A stretch of DNA of 45,494 bases from a virus: the IMG/VR virus record IMGVR_UViG_3300021957_000074, positions 1 to 45,494 of that record; one strand, given 5' to 3'. Each line of letters starts with the position of its first letter. The stretch's first letter is position 1. The position numbers and the translations under genes are program-made. The notes under the pieces were generated by a model. The model had not been told where the DNA came from and searched no databases. It worked only from the letters and a program-made list of their open reading frames with translations. This document shows positions 16,482 to 23,363 of this stretch, in pieces.

Positions 16482-17201
16482 TTACGACTCTTCATCTTCA
16501 TTTTCGTTGTCTTCCACTACCTCGGCATCAATTACATCGTCAAAGTTCATGTCAGTCATCTTACTTTCACTGTTTTTGTGTATGAGAGAGGTTAGGGTAT
16601 GTTTTATCTCTACTGTCTTCTCTGGTTTACCATCTAATAGTTTCATTTTGTCTATCAGGATACTCATAGCAATAGCAGAATCCTTTAATGATGCTTTCTC
16701 TATCTTATCTTCATCAAAACAACTATTTAATAATTTAATTGCCTTACCCATGAGAGCACTACTGAACTCTTTATCAAATAATGCCTTCTGTTCATCAGAC
16801 AATTTTGCGTAGGTTCCAAACTTTATCTCACTCTTCAACTCTATACCCATTTCTTTGAGTTCATCTCGGGTTAGTTCTAACTTGTTCTCGTTGAGGGATG
16901 TTTTACCTTTCTTTAATTCAGCACCTACCTTCTTCAACTCCCTTGTCTTTGCTTTTTCAACCTTCTTGAGTTCGTCTACCTTATCACCTATCCTCTTTTT
17001 ACTTTCTTGGTCTGTCCTCTTTAATGGTTCAATACCCTTTTCTAATGCTTTGGTATTGATATCATTGATTGCTTCCTTACCTTCTACCCTTGCTTTTCTC
17101 TTGTCATCCTCATCCCTATCGTAAATATATTCCTTACCAGATGGTGTTACAACCTTGTTCTTGGTCCTACGACCATTACCTTTTGCTCTTTCCTTTGCCA
17201 T
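16482..17201 (-). CDS. 239-aa basic/acidic helical protein between TerL and portal
   Basis: Not firmly recognised. Residues 1-120 are very basic and helical (KNKVVTPSGKEYIYDRDEDDKRKARVEG...KKVEKAKTRELKKVGAELKKG). Residues 160-205 contain LKDSAIAMSILIDKMKLLDGKPEKTVEIKHTL, a pattern like the C-terminal part of some small terminase proteins. The last 25 residues are strongly acidic. SD AAGGAG is well placed. Position between TerL and portal also fits a packaging or assembly cofactor. Small terminase is possible but unproven, since that subunit usually precedes TerL. Confidence 0.7.
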   Translation of the reverse strand: MAKERAKGNGRRTKNKVVTPSGKEYIYDRDEDDKRKARVEGKEAINDINTKALEKGIEPLKRTDQESKKRIGDKVDELKKVEKAKTRELKKVGAELKKGKTSLNENKLELTRDELKEMGIELKSEIKFGTYAKLSDEQKALFDKEFSSALMGKAIKLLNSCFDEDKIEKASLKDSAIAMSILIDKMKLLDGKPEKTVEIKHTLTSLIHKNSESKMTDMNFDDVIDAEVVEDNENEDEES

Positions 17202-17210
17202 ATCTACTCC

Positions 17211-18854
17211 TTATGAACTCATCCAAGATGCTCTGTCACTCATTTGTTTATCAAACCCTTCACGAAATAATTTATCATAAGGGTCTTCTATATCAGACTC
17301 ATCTACGATATTCCTATCTAAGTCATCAATATACATTGAGATTGCTAATGCGTCTGCATAGTCAGGAGACTCTCCACCTAACCTTTTCTTTATATCCTTC
17401 TTTGCTTCTATCTTGATGGTCCCCATTTGGTCCTCAAACCTTACAGTGGATAACTGAACACGCAATGGTTCTAGGTTTGGTATCGTAACTGGTTGTTTTT
17501 CAAACAGATTACGCAAACTATACCATAACTCATCACGCAATACTCTAAATTGAGGTTTCTTGGAACTACGAGAGAACTCTACAGCATATACTTTAGGGAA
17601 TGACCTTCTAAGAGCATCATATACACCTGCACCTACTCCCAATGAGTCAATACATATATACTCTGGTTCATACTTCTTTGCTAACTTTAATATCTCAATT
17701 GCTACATCAATACTATCTATCTTATTCACTGTGATGAACTCTCTAACATCATAACCCTTACGGACACATACAACGGTGTTATCCCCCCCACTACGAGCAA
17801 CGTCAACTCCAAAGACAACATCTCTCTCATTCATCATGTTGGGCATTGCTTCCCTATGAATAGCATTCTCTACCCATGTATAAGAGATAAGAGACTGGTC
17901 CTCACTTGAGGGTGGTACTCCTAATACAGATACTCGGAAGTTGTTATTATCACGACCACCATACTTCTTTGCTAACGATTGTATGTAATCAGAAGATACG
18001 ATATCACTATCCTCTCCACTCCAATGTAACTTCAAGAAGTGCTTACTCTTCTCTATATCATAATGACTATCATATGCCCATCCATTATGTCTAGTAGGGT
18101 TGAACAATGCTATTACAAAGTTACATCTACTTGTCATGGTTGATTCCAATGGTTCAAATACAGCATCATGTAAACTGTTTGCTTCATCTATCAATATCAT
18201 CATGTTATCAGCATGTTGACCACCCAAGACTGCCTTCAATATACCCTCGTCAGCATTACGAGGACTTACCCTTTGGAATGCTCCCCATTGAGGGTCATCG
18301 TTCATACGAACCTCACTTGCTCTAATGTCTATCTTACTACGAAAGGGTTCTTGGAATATTAAATCATTCTCCTCATTGACCTTACGAAACCACATGTTCA
18401 TCTCTGCCCACAGGATTGTCTTCAAGGACTTCTCAGTCGGTCCTACACAAGGTATCTTACTATTCGTATGAGTACACAGAAACCAAAAGTTTAACCATGA
18501 TGATGAACAAGACTTTCCTACTCCACGACCTGCCCTTATTGTTATACCCAAATATTGGGAATACCTACGGATAGGACGAGGTAACATATTCAAATTATTT
18601 GCCTTCTCAAAGTCCCATTTTATCTTCTTACAAAATGATAACCTACCAACACTCTCTATCAACTCTAACTGCTGTTCAGTGATGGTGAATCCATTGGACT
18701 CATTGATACCTATTACCTCACGAATGAATGTCTCTGGAAACGTTTGATACCTACGGAATGCTCTATCCTCTACTGTATCACCACCAGAGACAAACTTCTT
18801 ACGAGCATCATCTATTACCTTGATGTCCTTCGGACTTAATGGATCTATGACCAC
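17211..18854 (-). CDS. Terminase large subunit (phage A)
   Basis: 547 residues (P22 gp2: 499). Walker A is RAGRGVGKS at 107-115 and Walker B is MILIDE at 219-224 with D223 and E224. The ATPase C-motif region is ALFNPT around 249-254. The RNase H-like nuclease shows D351 (GVDVARSGGD), D403 (CIDSLGVGAG) and D498/D501 (SPDYADALA). This motor cuts concatemers and pumps DNA through the portal. The start is a GTG that shares its G with the preceding TAG (TAGTG), indicating translational coupling to the 77-aa gene. It is unrelated by eye to the TerL at 43,743-45,287. Confidence 0.95.
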   Translation of the reverse strand: MVIDPLSPKDIKVIDDARKKFVSGGDTVEDRAFRRYQTFPETFIREVIGINESNGFTITEQQLELIESVGRLSFCKKIKWDFEKANNLNMLPRPIRRYSQYLGITIRAGRGVGKSCSSSWLNFWFLCTHTNSKIPCVGPTEKSLKTILWAEMNMWFRKVNEENDLIFQEPFRSKIDIRASEVRMNDDPQWGAFQRVSPRNADEGILKAVLGGQHADNMMILIDEANSLHDAVFEPLESTMTSRCNFVIALFNPTRHNGWAYDSHYDIEKSKHFLKLHWSGEDSDIVSSDYIQSLAKKYGGRDNNNFRVSVLGVPPSSEDQSLISYTWVENAIHREAMPNMMNERDVVFGVDVARSGGDNTVVCVRKGYDVREFITVNKIDSIDVAIEILKLAKKYEPEYICIDSLGVGAGVYDALRRSFPKVYAVEFSRSSKKPQFRVLRDELWYSLRNLFEKQPVTIPNLEPLRVQLSTVRFEDQMGTIKIEAKKDIKKRLGGESPDYADALAISMYIDDLDRNIVDESDIEDPYDKLFREGFDKQMSDRASWMSS

Positions 18855-19087
18855 TATTCTACCGATGCTTGCTTGTCTTGTTCTTCTTGTACCCTCTCTT
18901 CAGTTACCTTACGAGCATTCTTCATTGGGGTTACAGTCTTATGTAAATCATAAAACAAGTCCAAGTCTTCTTGGGTCATTACCCAATCAGGATTCTTTAA
19001 GTTAAAGTAAGCAACCAGTAACAATACCGATTCACTCCTATTCCTAACAAAGAATCCTTCAAACTTCTTTCTATTACTATCTACCAT
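18854..19087 (-). CDS. 77-aa protein coupled to TerL
   Basis: Not recognised. A small helical protein (VRNRSESVLLLVAYFNLKNPDWVMTQEDLDLFYDLHKTVTP) with a charged C-terminal tail. SD GAGGAG and the TATAAATA motif at 19,120-19,127 make it the first gene of the terminase unit. By position (directly before TerL) it could be a very short small terminase subunit or a packaging regulator, but no helix-turn-helix is obvious. Confidence 0.75.
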   Translation of the reverse strand: MVDSNRKKFEGFFVRNRSESVLLLVAYFNLKNPDWVMTQEDLDLFYDLHKTVTPMKNARKVTEERVQEEQDKQASVE

Positions 19088-19119
19088 TGTATCTCCTCCG
19101 AGTAATGGGTTGATAACCT

Positions 19120-19127
19120 TATTTATA
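19120..19127 (-). promoter_or_regulatory. TATAAATA late-type promoter for the terminase unit
   Basis: Minus-strand TATAAATA followed by AGG, 33 nt upstream of the ATG at 19,087, between that gene and the stop of the lipoprotein gene. Confidence 0.62.
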
Positions 19128-19138
19128 CTATTATATAT

Positions 19139-19603
19139 CTACTTTAATCGTTTTACAACATCTTTGGACTTCTTGTCCATGGTTCTTGACAGTTCATTTA
19201 ATAATTCCTTGTTGCCAACATCGTCCTTATCTGTGAAATCCTTCACACCCTTCACAACTTGTGTCAATACAGTTCTACTACGATTCAAAGCAAACTTGAA
19301 GATTATCATTCCTGCTGTCGGACATAGAAACAAGATGATAAGAAATACCACCATATATTTAATAAAGAAGTTACGCACCTTTTCTAAGAATGTTGGTTCT
19401 GGTGGTGCGTAATATGTTGGTATCTCCTGTGAATTGTCCTCAAGATGTTTCTCCGAACGTATGAGATTGCCAGATGGGGTGTATTCTTCTAAAGACGATT
19501 CCTTGATGTTTTTAATTATCTTTGTGACTGGTTTCGGAGGGTTGGAAACACAACCAAATACAAACACAAGCATAAACAATAAATAATAATTCAAACATTT
19601 CAT
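19139..19603 (-). CDS. Lipoprotein with a membrane helix, unimolecular-spanin-like (phage A)
   Basis: 154 residues from the ATG at 19,603, which has AAAGGAG 7 nt upstream. A longer frame to 19,657 lacks an SD and would bury the signal. The N-terminus MKCLNYYLLFMLVFVFGC is a lipoprotein signal with the lipobox cysteine at C18. A polar, proline-containing linker (19-78) leads to a hydrophobic helix (about 84-103) and a charged helical tail of 50 residues. An outer-membrane lipid anchor plus an inner-membrane helix is the layout of u-spanins, which fuse the membranes in the last step of lysis. The long cytoplasmic tail is atypical. A similar protein lies at 38,576-39,139. Confidence 0.75.
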   Translation of the reverse strand: MKCLNYYLLFMLVFVFGCVSNPPKPVTKIIKNIKESSLEEYTPSGNLIRSEKHLEDNSQEIPTYYAPPEPTFLEKVRNFFIKYMVVFLIILFLCPTAGMIIFKFALNRSRTVLTQVVKGVKDFTDKDDVGNKELLNELSRTMDKKSKDVVKRLK

Positions 19604-19620
19604 TGGGACTCCTTTGGTAG

Positions 19621-19628
19621 TATTTATA
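19621..19628 (-). promoter_or_regulatory. TATAAATA late-type promoter for the lipoprotein gene
   Basis: Minus-strand TATAAATA, 17 nt upstream of the ATG at 19,603. The spacing leaves a leader of only about ten bases that is almost all SD. It is the first late-type promoter after the non-coding region. Confidence 0.6.
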
Positions 19629-20390
19629 GATCGGGGACGGCAATCTAAAAGTAGCATGTGCTAGGGCACACACACTGGCACAATTTCACGAAAGTGAAAC
19701 GCAATCACCCCCGTGGTATCCCCCCCCATGGTCTTGCTGTCAATAGAATGATACACAACTGTCTCTGAATCATTTGTAATTATAGTTACAATTATACATC
19801 ATCATCAAGTAGAATAGTTTTGCAATTATATTTACAATTGTTCTGTTTACCGCACACAGTTTTAGAATGATGGGAAACGATTCTCATATAGTGGAAAGGG
19901 ATTGTGCTCTGTAGTTTGTCAAGGATTATTTACAATGGTTGAGACGATCTGAGACAGTTGTGAACCATCGTAATATTACATAATAATTATCGTTAGAATT
20001 GTAGAAATAGTTACAAAACGATTGGGTTTGGATATCAAATGAATAGTTATGATATCAATAATTCTATAAAATGGTTCTAAAACTGTTCCTAATCGTTCAA
20101 ACCATTTGTCAAGGTGTAATAAGTGTAATCTTATAGTTTGAGACAGTTGAGACAACTATCTGTTTGCGTGGGGAACCAAATAGTTCTAGAATAGTTTTGA
20201 AATAGTTTACAGACTATTCTTTACCCGAACGCAACGCAGTGGAGTGAGGGTTGTCAAGGTATTATGTGAGACAGTTTTGATACAATTCTGCTATTTGTTC
20301 TTGACAAACACTAACGGAGGGGCAAAGGGAGCATGTGTATATGCTATCCATTTAGTAGAATATTAGGATACCGCATTTAATCTGGACCAT
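19629..20390. other. ~760-bp gene-free, repeat-rich control region
   Basis: I see no credible gene here on either strand. It holds a perfect hairpin with a GAAA loop at 19,684-19,699 (TTTCAC/GTGAAA), an eight-C run near 19,720, several copies of AATAGTT-type motifs, often next to AGAA (for example 19,812, 20,006, 20,042, 20,180-20,215), and copies of the TGAGACA motif. It separates the early leftward cluster, closed by the terminator at 20,391, from the start of the late genes next to terminase. A packaging start site, a second origin or an operator array are all possible. Confidence 0.6.
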
Positions 20391-20427
20391 AAAAAAACCC
20401 CTCAAAGATCAAAGGATCAATGAAGGG
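20391..20427 (-). terminator. Intrinsic terminator of the early leftward cluster
   Basis: On the minus strand, CCCTTCA pairs with TGAGGGG (one G-U), an inner GATC/GATC stem closes over CTTT, and seven T follow. It stands 26 bp past the stop of the 27-aa gene. Confidence 0.85.
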
Positions 20428-20452
20428 TCGGTGAATGGTTTTGAGTTATTTG

Positions 20453-20536
20453 TTACAATTTCAACATCTCTTTAGCAATGGATTTCTTTATAGCATCCTT
20501 AGCATCAAAGAGTTTCTTGTATTCATAAGTGTTCAT
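20453..20536 (-). CDS. 27-aa micropeptide (MNTYEYKK...)
   Basis: MNTYEYKKLFDAKDAIKKSI followed by AKEMLKL. It has an AGGAG SD 7-8 nt upstream, and its ATG overlaps the stop of the 106-aa gene (TAATG). It is the last gene before a strong terminator. The product is a short basic amphipathic helix of unknown function. Confidence 0.65.
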   Translation of the reverse strand: MNTYEYKKLFDAKDAIKKSIAKEMLKL

Positions 20537-20856
20537 TACTTTACTCCTAGTTGGTTGAGTTGTTGGTTGGCAAGATAGAATAATGAATAGAAGGTTATAC
20601 CATTTGTAGCATCCTTCCAATCCTTTAATAGTTCTTCTCTATCAAGTTCCCGATCTTCTATCATCTCTTCAATAGTATCCTCTTCATCTTGAATCAAGAT
20701 ATAGGCAACATGGTCGTCATACTTATTAGTGAACTCTCTAATACTTTCATAGATAGCATCCTCTGTTGATTCGTGGACGATAACCATATTGGGTTGGTCA
20801 TACTTCATCTTGAAGTCCAAACCTTCTTGGTCTGCATAGAAATACATTTTACTCAT
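20536..20856 (-). CDS. 106-aa acidic early protein
   Basis: Not recognised. MSKMYFYADQEGLDFKMKYD at the start, a central beta/alpha segment (NMVIVHESTEDAIYESIREF) and a long acidic stretch (LIQDEEDTIEEMIEDRELDREELLKDW). No membrane span. SD AAGGAG is 6-7 nt before the ATG. An upstream TATAAT (minus strand, near 20,880-20,885) with a loose TTTACA about 16 bp before it could be a sigma70 promoter. A small acidic protein in an early cluster is a common host-takeover profile, but no function can be assigned. Confidence 0.75.
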   Translation of the reverse strand: MSKMYFYADQEGLDFKMKYDQPNMVIVHESTEDAIYESIREFTNKYDDHVAYILIQDEEDTIEEMIEDRELDREELLKDWKDATNGITFYSLFYLANQQLNQLGVK

Positions 20857-20942
20857 TACTACTCCTTATTGGTTGAGTTAATATTATAGACCACAAGGAT
20901 ATTTGTAAAGGAGGTGAGACACCTTGAGACACCTTGAGACAG

Positions 20943-21197
20943 TTATTCTTCTTGTGTAGTATTTTCCTCTACATCTGTCTCATCTTCATCCTCTTGAGAC
21001 AAGGTTGTCTCAAACTCCATCATTCCCTTGACCATTTCAAATAGGTGTTCCATTTCCTCTTCTGTTTGTAGATCAGGCATAGGGTAGTCCAACTCCATGA
21101 ACTTCTGTTTCCATTTAATATATCGTTCTTGTTCTTCAACAGGAAGACCTTTCGATACTGCTTCGTCCCTATATTTGAGTAGTAGTTCTATATTCAT
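20943..21197 (-). CDS. 84-aa acidic early protein
   Basis: Not recognised. The N-terminal half is helical (MNIELLLKYRDEAVSKGLPVEEQERYIKWKQKFM), the C-terminal half very acidic (LSQEDEDETDVEENTTQEE). Its ATG overlaps the stop of the 49-aa gene (ATGA). The 3' end of the gene contains copies of the TGAGACA/TGTCTCA motif, and a tandem triplet follows the stop codon, so the DNA here may have a second role as a binding array. Confidence 0.72.
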   Translation of the reverse strand: MNIELLLKYRDEAVSKGLPVEEQERYIKWKQKFMELDYPMPDLQTEEEMEHLFEMVKGMMEFETTLSQEDEDETDVEENTTQEE

Positions 21198-21343
21198 ATC
21201 TTATCCTTGATATCAGAAGGTAGTTCATCCTCAAGTTCACTGATTTCGTGTCTTACTTGGACATATTCCAGTAGCACATCTCTGTACTTCTCCTCTTCGT
21301 TGATTCTATCTCTCAATAGTTCAATAATCTTTTCAGTCTTCAT
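21194..21343 (-). CDS. 49-aa helical micropeptide
   Basis: MKTEKIIELLRDRINEEEKY... The start at 21,343 is preferred to any longer frame because GGAG lies 8 nt upstream and the extra upstream residues overlap the membrane micropeptide gene in another frame. The product is almost entirely charged helix, likely a coiled-coil dimer. It is coupled to the next gene by ATGA. Confidence 0.68.
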   Translation of the reverse strand: MKTEKIIELLRDRINEEEKYRDVLLEYVQVRHEISELEDELPSDIKDKI

Positions 21344-21431
21344 TACGTTTCTCCAATGCTTTTCTAATAGCAACGAGTTCATGTTCGATACATATACCGA
21401 CAAGTAATACAATCCAAGCAAGTGGTGTCAT
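21333..21431 (-). CDS. 32-aa membrane micropeptide
   Basis: MTPLAWIVLLVGICIEHELV followed by AIRKALEKRNED. A GGAG SD lies 8 nt upstream, and the TATAAATA motif is 32 nt before the ATG. The first 20 residues are hydrophobic enough to insert in a membrane, and the tail is basic/charged. It overlaps the start of the 49-aa gene by 11 bp. Possible roles include an antiholin-like or superinfection peptide. That is speculation. Confidence 0.65.
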   Translation of the reverse strand: MTPLAWIVLLVGICIEHELVAIRKALEKRNED

Positions 21432-21462
21432 ATAGTCTACTCCATATAGATGTTGTTATCCT

Positions 21463-21470
21463 TATTTATA
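21463..21470 (-). promoter_or_regulatory. TATAAATA promoter for the micropeptide cluster
   Basis: Minus-strand TATAAATA followed by AGGATAAC, upstream of the 32-aa gene. It lies just downstream of the hairpin at 21,480-21,512. Confidence 0.6.
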
Positions 21471-21479
21471 CTACTGCAT

Positions 21480-21512
21480 GAGTAGAGGGTGGATAATCAC
21501 GACCCTCTACTC
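21480..21512 (-). other. Perfect 11-bp hairpin between early genes
   Basis: GAGTAGAGGGT pairs perfectly with ACCCTCTACTC across an 11-nt loop. It follows the stop of the 172-aa gene but has no T-run, so it may be a processing site or an mRNA 3'-end stabiliser rather than a classical terminator. Confidence 0.7.
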
Positions 21513-21525
21513 TGAACTAGGAGGT

Positions 21526-22044
21526 TTACTTTAGTGCTTGTGAGATATCCAAGATGTTTTGAATAGGTCTTGGCATATCATTGGTTTCATTTATAACTCT
21601 CAAAGCAAATGGCATACGACATCCTTCTCCCATTACCATTTTCTTTTCAATAGTAACATCCTCTTTATTAAATGAAGGTTGTTCATACCTAGAGAAATAG
21701 ACATACTTCCTTCCTTTCTTGAGATTAACATGTTCATCCTTTTGATGTAACAGGACGAGATGCTTTTGGTCCATCTTGAGACCCTCAAGGATGTATTCAA
21801 GATGCCTTTCCTTAGTCATGATAAGGTTATGCCACTTGTAGGTGTATTCGTATTGGTTTTCGTCACCATGTCCATTCACTGCCCAATAGGAAACCGTAAT
21901 GGTGAACTCTTCACCATATTTGCGAAATATCGAGTTGATACTACGCACATCGACTTCGTTATTGGGATAATAATGGTCCCAAACCTCTTGTGCCTCTAAC
22001 AACCTCTTGTGAAGTTGTTCAATACTCTTCATTTTATTTTCCAT
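21526..22044 (-). CDS. 172-aa early protein
   Basis: Not recognised. The N-terminus is helical (MKSIEQLHKRLLEAQEVWDHYYPNNEVDVRS), the middle beta-rich and aromatic (FTITVSYWAVNGHGDENQYEYTYKWHNL), and the C-terminus ends in RPIQNILDISQALK. No signal, membrane span or catalytic motif is evident. A GGAG SD precedes the ATG at 22,044; a second ATG four codons later is possible. A sigma70 promoter lies 31 nt upstream. Confidence 0.78.
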   Translation of the reverse strand: MENKMKSIEQLHKRLLEAQEVWDHYYPNNEVDVRSINSIFRKYGEEFTITVSYWAVNGHGDENQYEYTYKWHNLIMTKERHLEYILEGLKMDQKHLVLLHQKDEHVNLKKGRKYVYFSRYEQPSFNKEDVTIEKKMVMGEGCRMPFALRVINETNDMPRPIQNILDISQALK

Positions 22045-22074
22045 TTGTCTACTCCAATAGTAATGGTTGATGTA

Positions 22075-22102
22075 ATTGTAGCATGGTTACCCAAGTTGTC
22101 AA
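22075..22102 (-). promoter_or_regulatory. Sigma70-type promoter for the 172-aa gene
   Basis: Minus strand: TTGACA, 16 bp, TACAAT. The -35 is a perfect match, and the start codon is about 30 nt beyond the -10. This suggests immediate-early expression by the host polymerase. Confidence 0.7.
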
Positions 22103-22106
22103 GTGC

Positions 22107-22397
22107 TTATTTAAAGAAAGCACGAAGTTCTACGATGTTCTCTGTGTCCCATACCTCGTCAAGTCCTAGATACTCAAGGTCTATTGATTCAAACATAATA
22201 TCCAAGACCGCATCAAAGTCCACAGAGGGGTTGTAGGATGCACACGACTCATCATAGGATGCTTCCCACTCATCCCTTGCTTGAGGGGGAAGGGTGACCC
22301 ACTGCTCCTCTCCGTAGTAATCATGAGTTGATTCACCAAACTGCTTGGTAAATAACTCTTCTATTGTTCTCACAGTATCGTACCATGTTGTTCTCAT
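22107..22397 (-). CDS. 96-aa highly acidic early protein
   Basis: Not recognised. Acidic residues outnumber basic ones by roughly three to one, with several aromatic residues (EEQWVTLPPQARDEWEASYDESCASYNPSVDFDAVLDIMFESIDLEYLGLDEVWD). This composition is like DNA-mimic anti-restriction proteins, but no family motif is visible. The SD AGGAG is before the ATG at 22,397, and a sigma70 promoter lies upstream. The stop falls 5 bp before the next promoter region. Confidence 0.75.
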   Translation of the reverse strand: MRTTWYDTVRTIEELFTKQFGESTHDYYGEEQWVTLPPQARDEWEASYDESCASYNPSVDFDAVLDIMFESIDLEYLGLDEVWDTENIVELRAFFK

Positions 22398-22428
22398 CTT
22401 GTCTACTCCTGTAAAAGATGTTCATACC

Positions 22429-22456
22429 ATTCTGCCCTGTGATTCCAGTTTGTCAA
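22429..22456 (-). promoter_or_regulatory. Sigma70-type promoter for the 96-aa gene
   Basis: Minus strand: TTGACA, 16 bp, CAGAAT. The -35 overlaps the stop of the 37-aa gene, in the same GACACTTGACAA-like context as the promoter at 22,075-22,102. Confidence 0.6.
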
Positions 22457-22566
22457 GTGTCTTTTTTAGTTTGCTCAAACTTAATCCACGCAACCATTAT
22501 CTTAATTTGAGGAATGGTTAAGTCTCTTCCTGCGATTCTAAACTTCAGTTGTTCTAGTAGAGACAT
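22453..22566 (-). CDS. 37-aa early micropeptide
   Basis: MSLLEQLKFRIAGRDLTIPQ followed by IKIMVAWIKFEQTKKDT. It overlaps the 43-aa gene by 13 bp and has a GGAGG about 10 nt upstream. Basic, with a moderately hydrophobic middle. Function unknown. Confidence 0.55.
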   Translation of the reverse strand: MSLLEQLKFRIAGRDLTIPQIKIMVAWIKFEQTKKDT

Positions 22567-22685
22567 GCTTCCACTGCCTCCCTTATTTGTTTCTTGACTG
22601 CGTTACTTAGTGTAAGGTCGTCATTATCCAGTAGGTCTAGTAGGTCTTGTTCCTCATTGGGTGGTTCTGGTTCTCTCATATTCAT
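22554..22685 (-). CDS. 43-aa acidic early micropeptide
   Basis: MNMREPEPPNEEQDLLDLLD then NDDLTLSNAVKKQIREAVEA and CLY. Strong AAGGAG SD immediately upstream, and a TATAAATA motif 14 nt before the ATG. It is the first gene of the leftward early cluster, nearest to the origin-like region. Confidence 0.62.
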   Translation of the reverse strand: MNMREPEPPNEEQDLLDLLDNDDLTLSNAVKKQIREAVEACLY

Positions 22686-22698
22686 CTCCTTGTAGTCT

Positions 22699-22706
22699 TA
22701 TTTATA
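22699..22706 (-). promoter_or_regulatory. TATAAATA promoter at the head of the leftward cluster
   Basis: Minus-strand TATAAATA followed by AGACTACAAGGAG and the ATG at 22,685. It faces away from the divergent CA/TG region. Confidence 0.6.
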
Positions 22707-23176
22707 ACTAACCACTAGACTTGATATTTGATGGGTAGAGTGGACACGAAGGTGAGATTGGTATAATGTATCCATTGAAGGAGAGATAGGTCTTAGAATT
22801 GAAATACACACATACACAAAACATAACACACCACCTGTGTATGAATAAGTTCAATGAATATATGAGTCGGATGAGTTTTAACACAAATACACAACACACA
22901 CACATATGTGTAAACTAATGAATTAATAAAGAAGAATAATTAAATAATAAAAAATAGATAATATATGTGTATATGTGTATAAATTAGTTCTAACCTATAT
23001 GTTTATTGGTCTTTCTTCTTACACAAGTCTGTGTATTTCTGTGTATATGTGTGTATATTTCATATGTAATAAAAATCACATTAGTCATATGTATCTACAA
23101 ATCAAGGACTTATCTCCTTCAAGTGAAAATAAATTAAAATAACACTTGTATTTACTTGTTTTGTTATTACAATTAG
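22707..23176. other. Divergent CA/TG-rich region with AT-rich core, candidate replication origin
   Basis: About 470 bp without a credible gene. The left part (22,800-22,915) is rich in ACACA runs on the plus strand, the right part (22,965-23,060) in TGTGTAT runs, and a nearly G/C-free core of about 50 bp (22,917-22,965) lies between. The two halves thus form a loose inverted repeat with alternating purine-pyrimidine tracts. It separates the leftward early genes from the rightward RHH and DUF3987 genes. Promoter motifs flank it on both sides. Easily melted DNA beside the replication gene makes it the best origin candidate. Confidence 0.5.
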
Positions 23177-23184
23177 TATAAATA
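23177..23184 (+). promoter_or_regulatory. TATAAATA promoter for the replication cluster
   Basis: Plus-strand TATAAATA, 31 nt upstream of the ATG at 23,215, with AAGGAG between. No other plus-strand copy is present before the DUF3987-like gene, so that gene probably shares this promoter. Confidence 0.6.
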
Positions 23185-23214
23185 CAAGCATAACACATTA
23201 ACAAGGAGAATATT

Positions 23215-23361
23215 ATGTGTAACAAATGTAAGTCAAACAAGGACAAGAATATATTAATTCGTGTAACACAAGAGGAGAAGGACAAGTTCAAACTCAAAGC
23301 AGAGGAACTTGGATTTAATAAAGTAAGTAAACTCATTCTCTCACTAATTGATGATGAGTAG
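23215..23361 (+). CDS. 48-aa ribbon-helix-helix DNA-binding protein
   Basis: MCNKCKSNKDKNILIRVTQE then EKDKFKLKAEELGFNKVSKL and ILSLIDDE. Residues 13-18 (NILIRV) form the beta strand, 19-33 the first helix and 37-46 the second, the classic Arc/MetJ-type layout. An extra CxxC at C2/C5 precedes the fold. SD AAGGAG is 7 nt upstream. It lies next to the origin-like region and before the replication ATPase, so autoregulation of the divergent promoters is likely. It was too short for routine gene calling. Confidence 0.82.
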   Translation: MCNKCKSNKDKNILIRVTQEEKDKFKLKAEELGFNKVSKLILSLIDDE

Positions 23362-23363
23362 AT

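Larger units (their letters stand above)
19758..21013. repeat. Iterated TGAGACA / TGTCTCA motif
   Basis: About eleven copies in both orientations: singly or in pairs near 19,758, 19,940-19,956, 20,138-20,155 and 20,267, a tandem triplet at 20,915-20,941 with 10-bp spacing, and further copies inside the 84-aa gene near 20,977-21,013. The 10-bp triplet puts the sites on the same face of the helix, as expected for a protein-binding array. Confidence 0.6.

Noticed and set aside
19657-19717. A possible 22-aa frame beginning MGGDTTGV in the non-coding region.
   Set aside because: It has no SD, reads through a C-run and a hairpin, and has no operon partner.
22708-22905. A leftward cysteine-rich frame within the CA/TG region.
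   Set aside because: It is a by-product of CA repeats, lacks an SD, and its composition is not protein-like.
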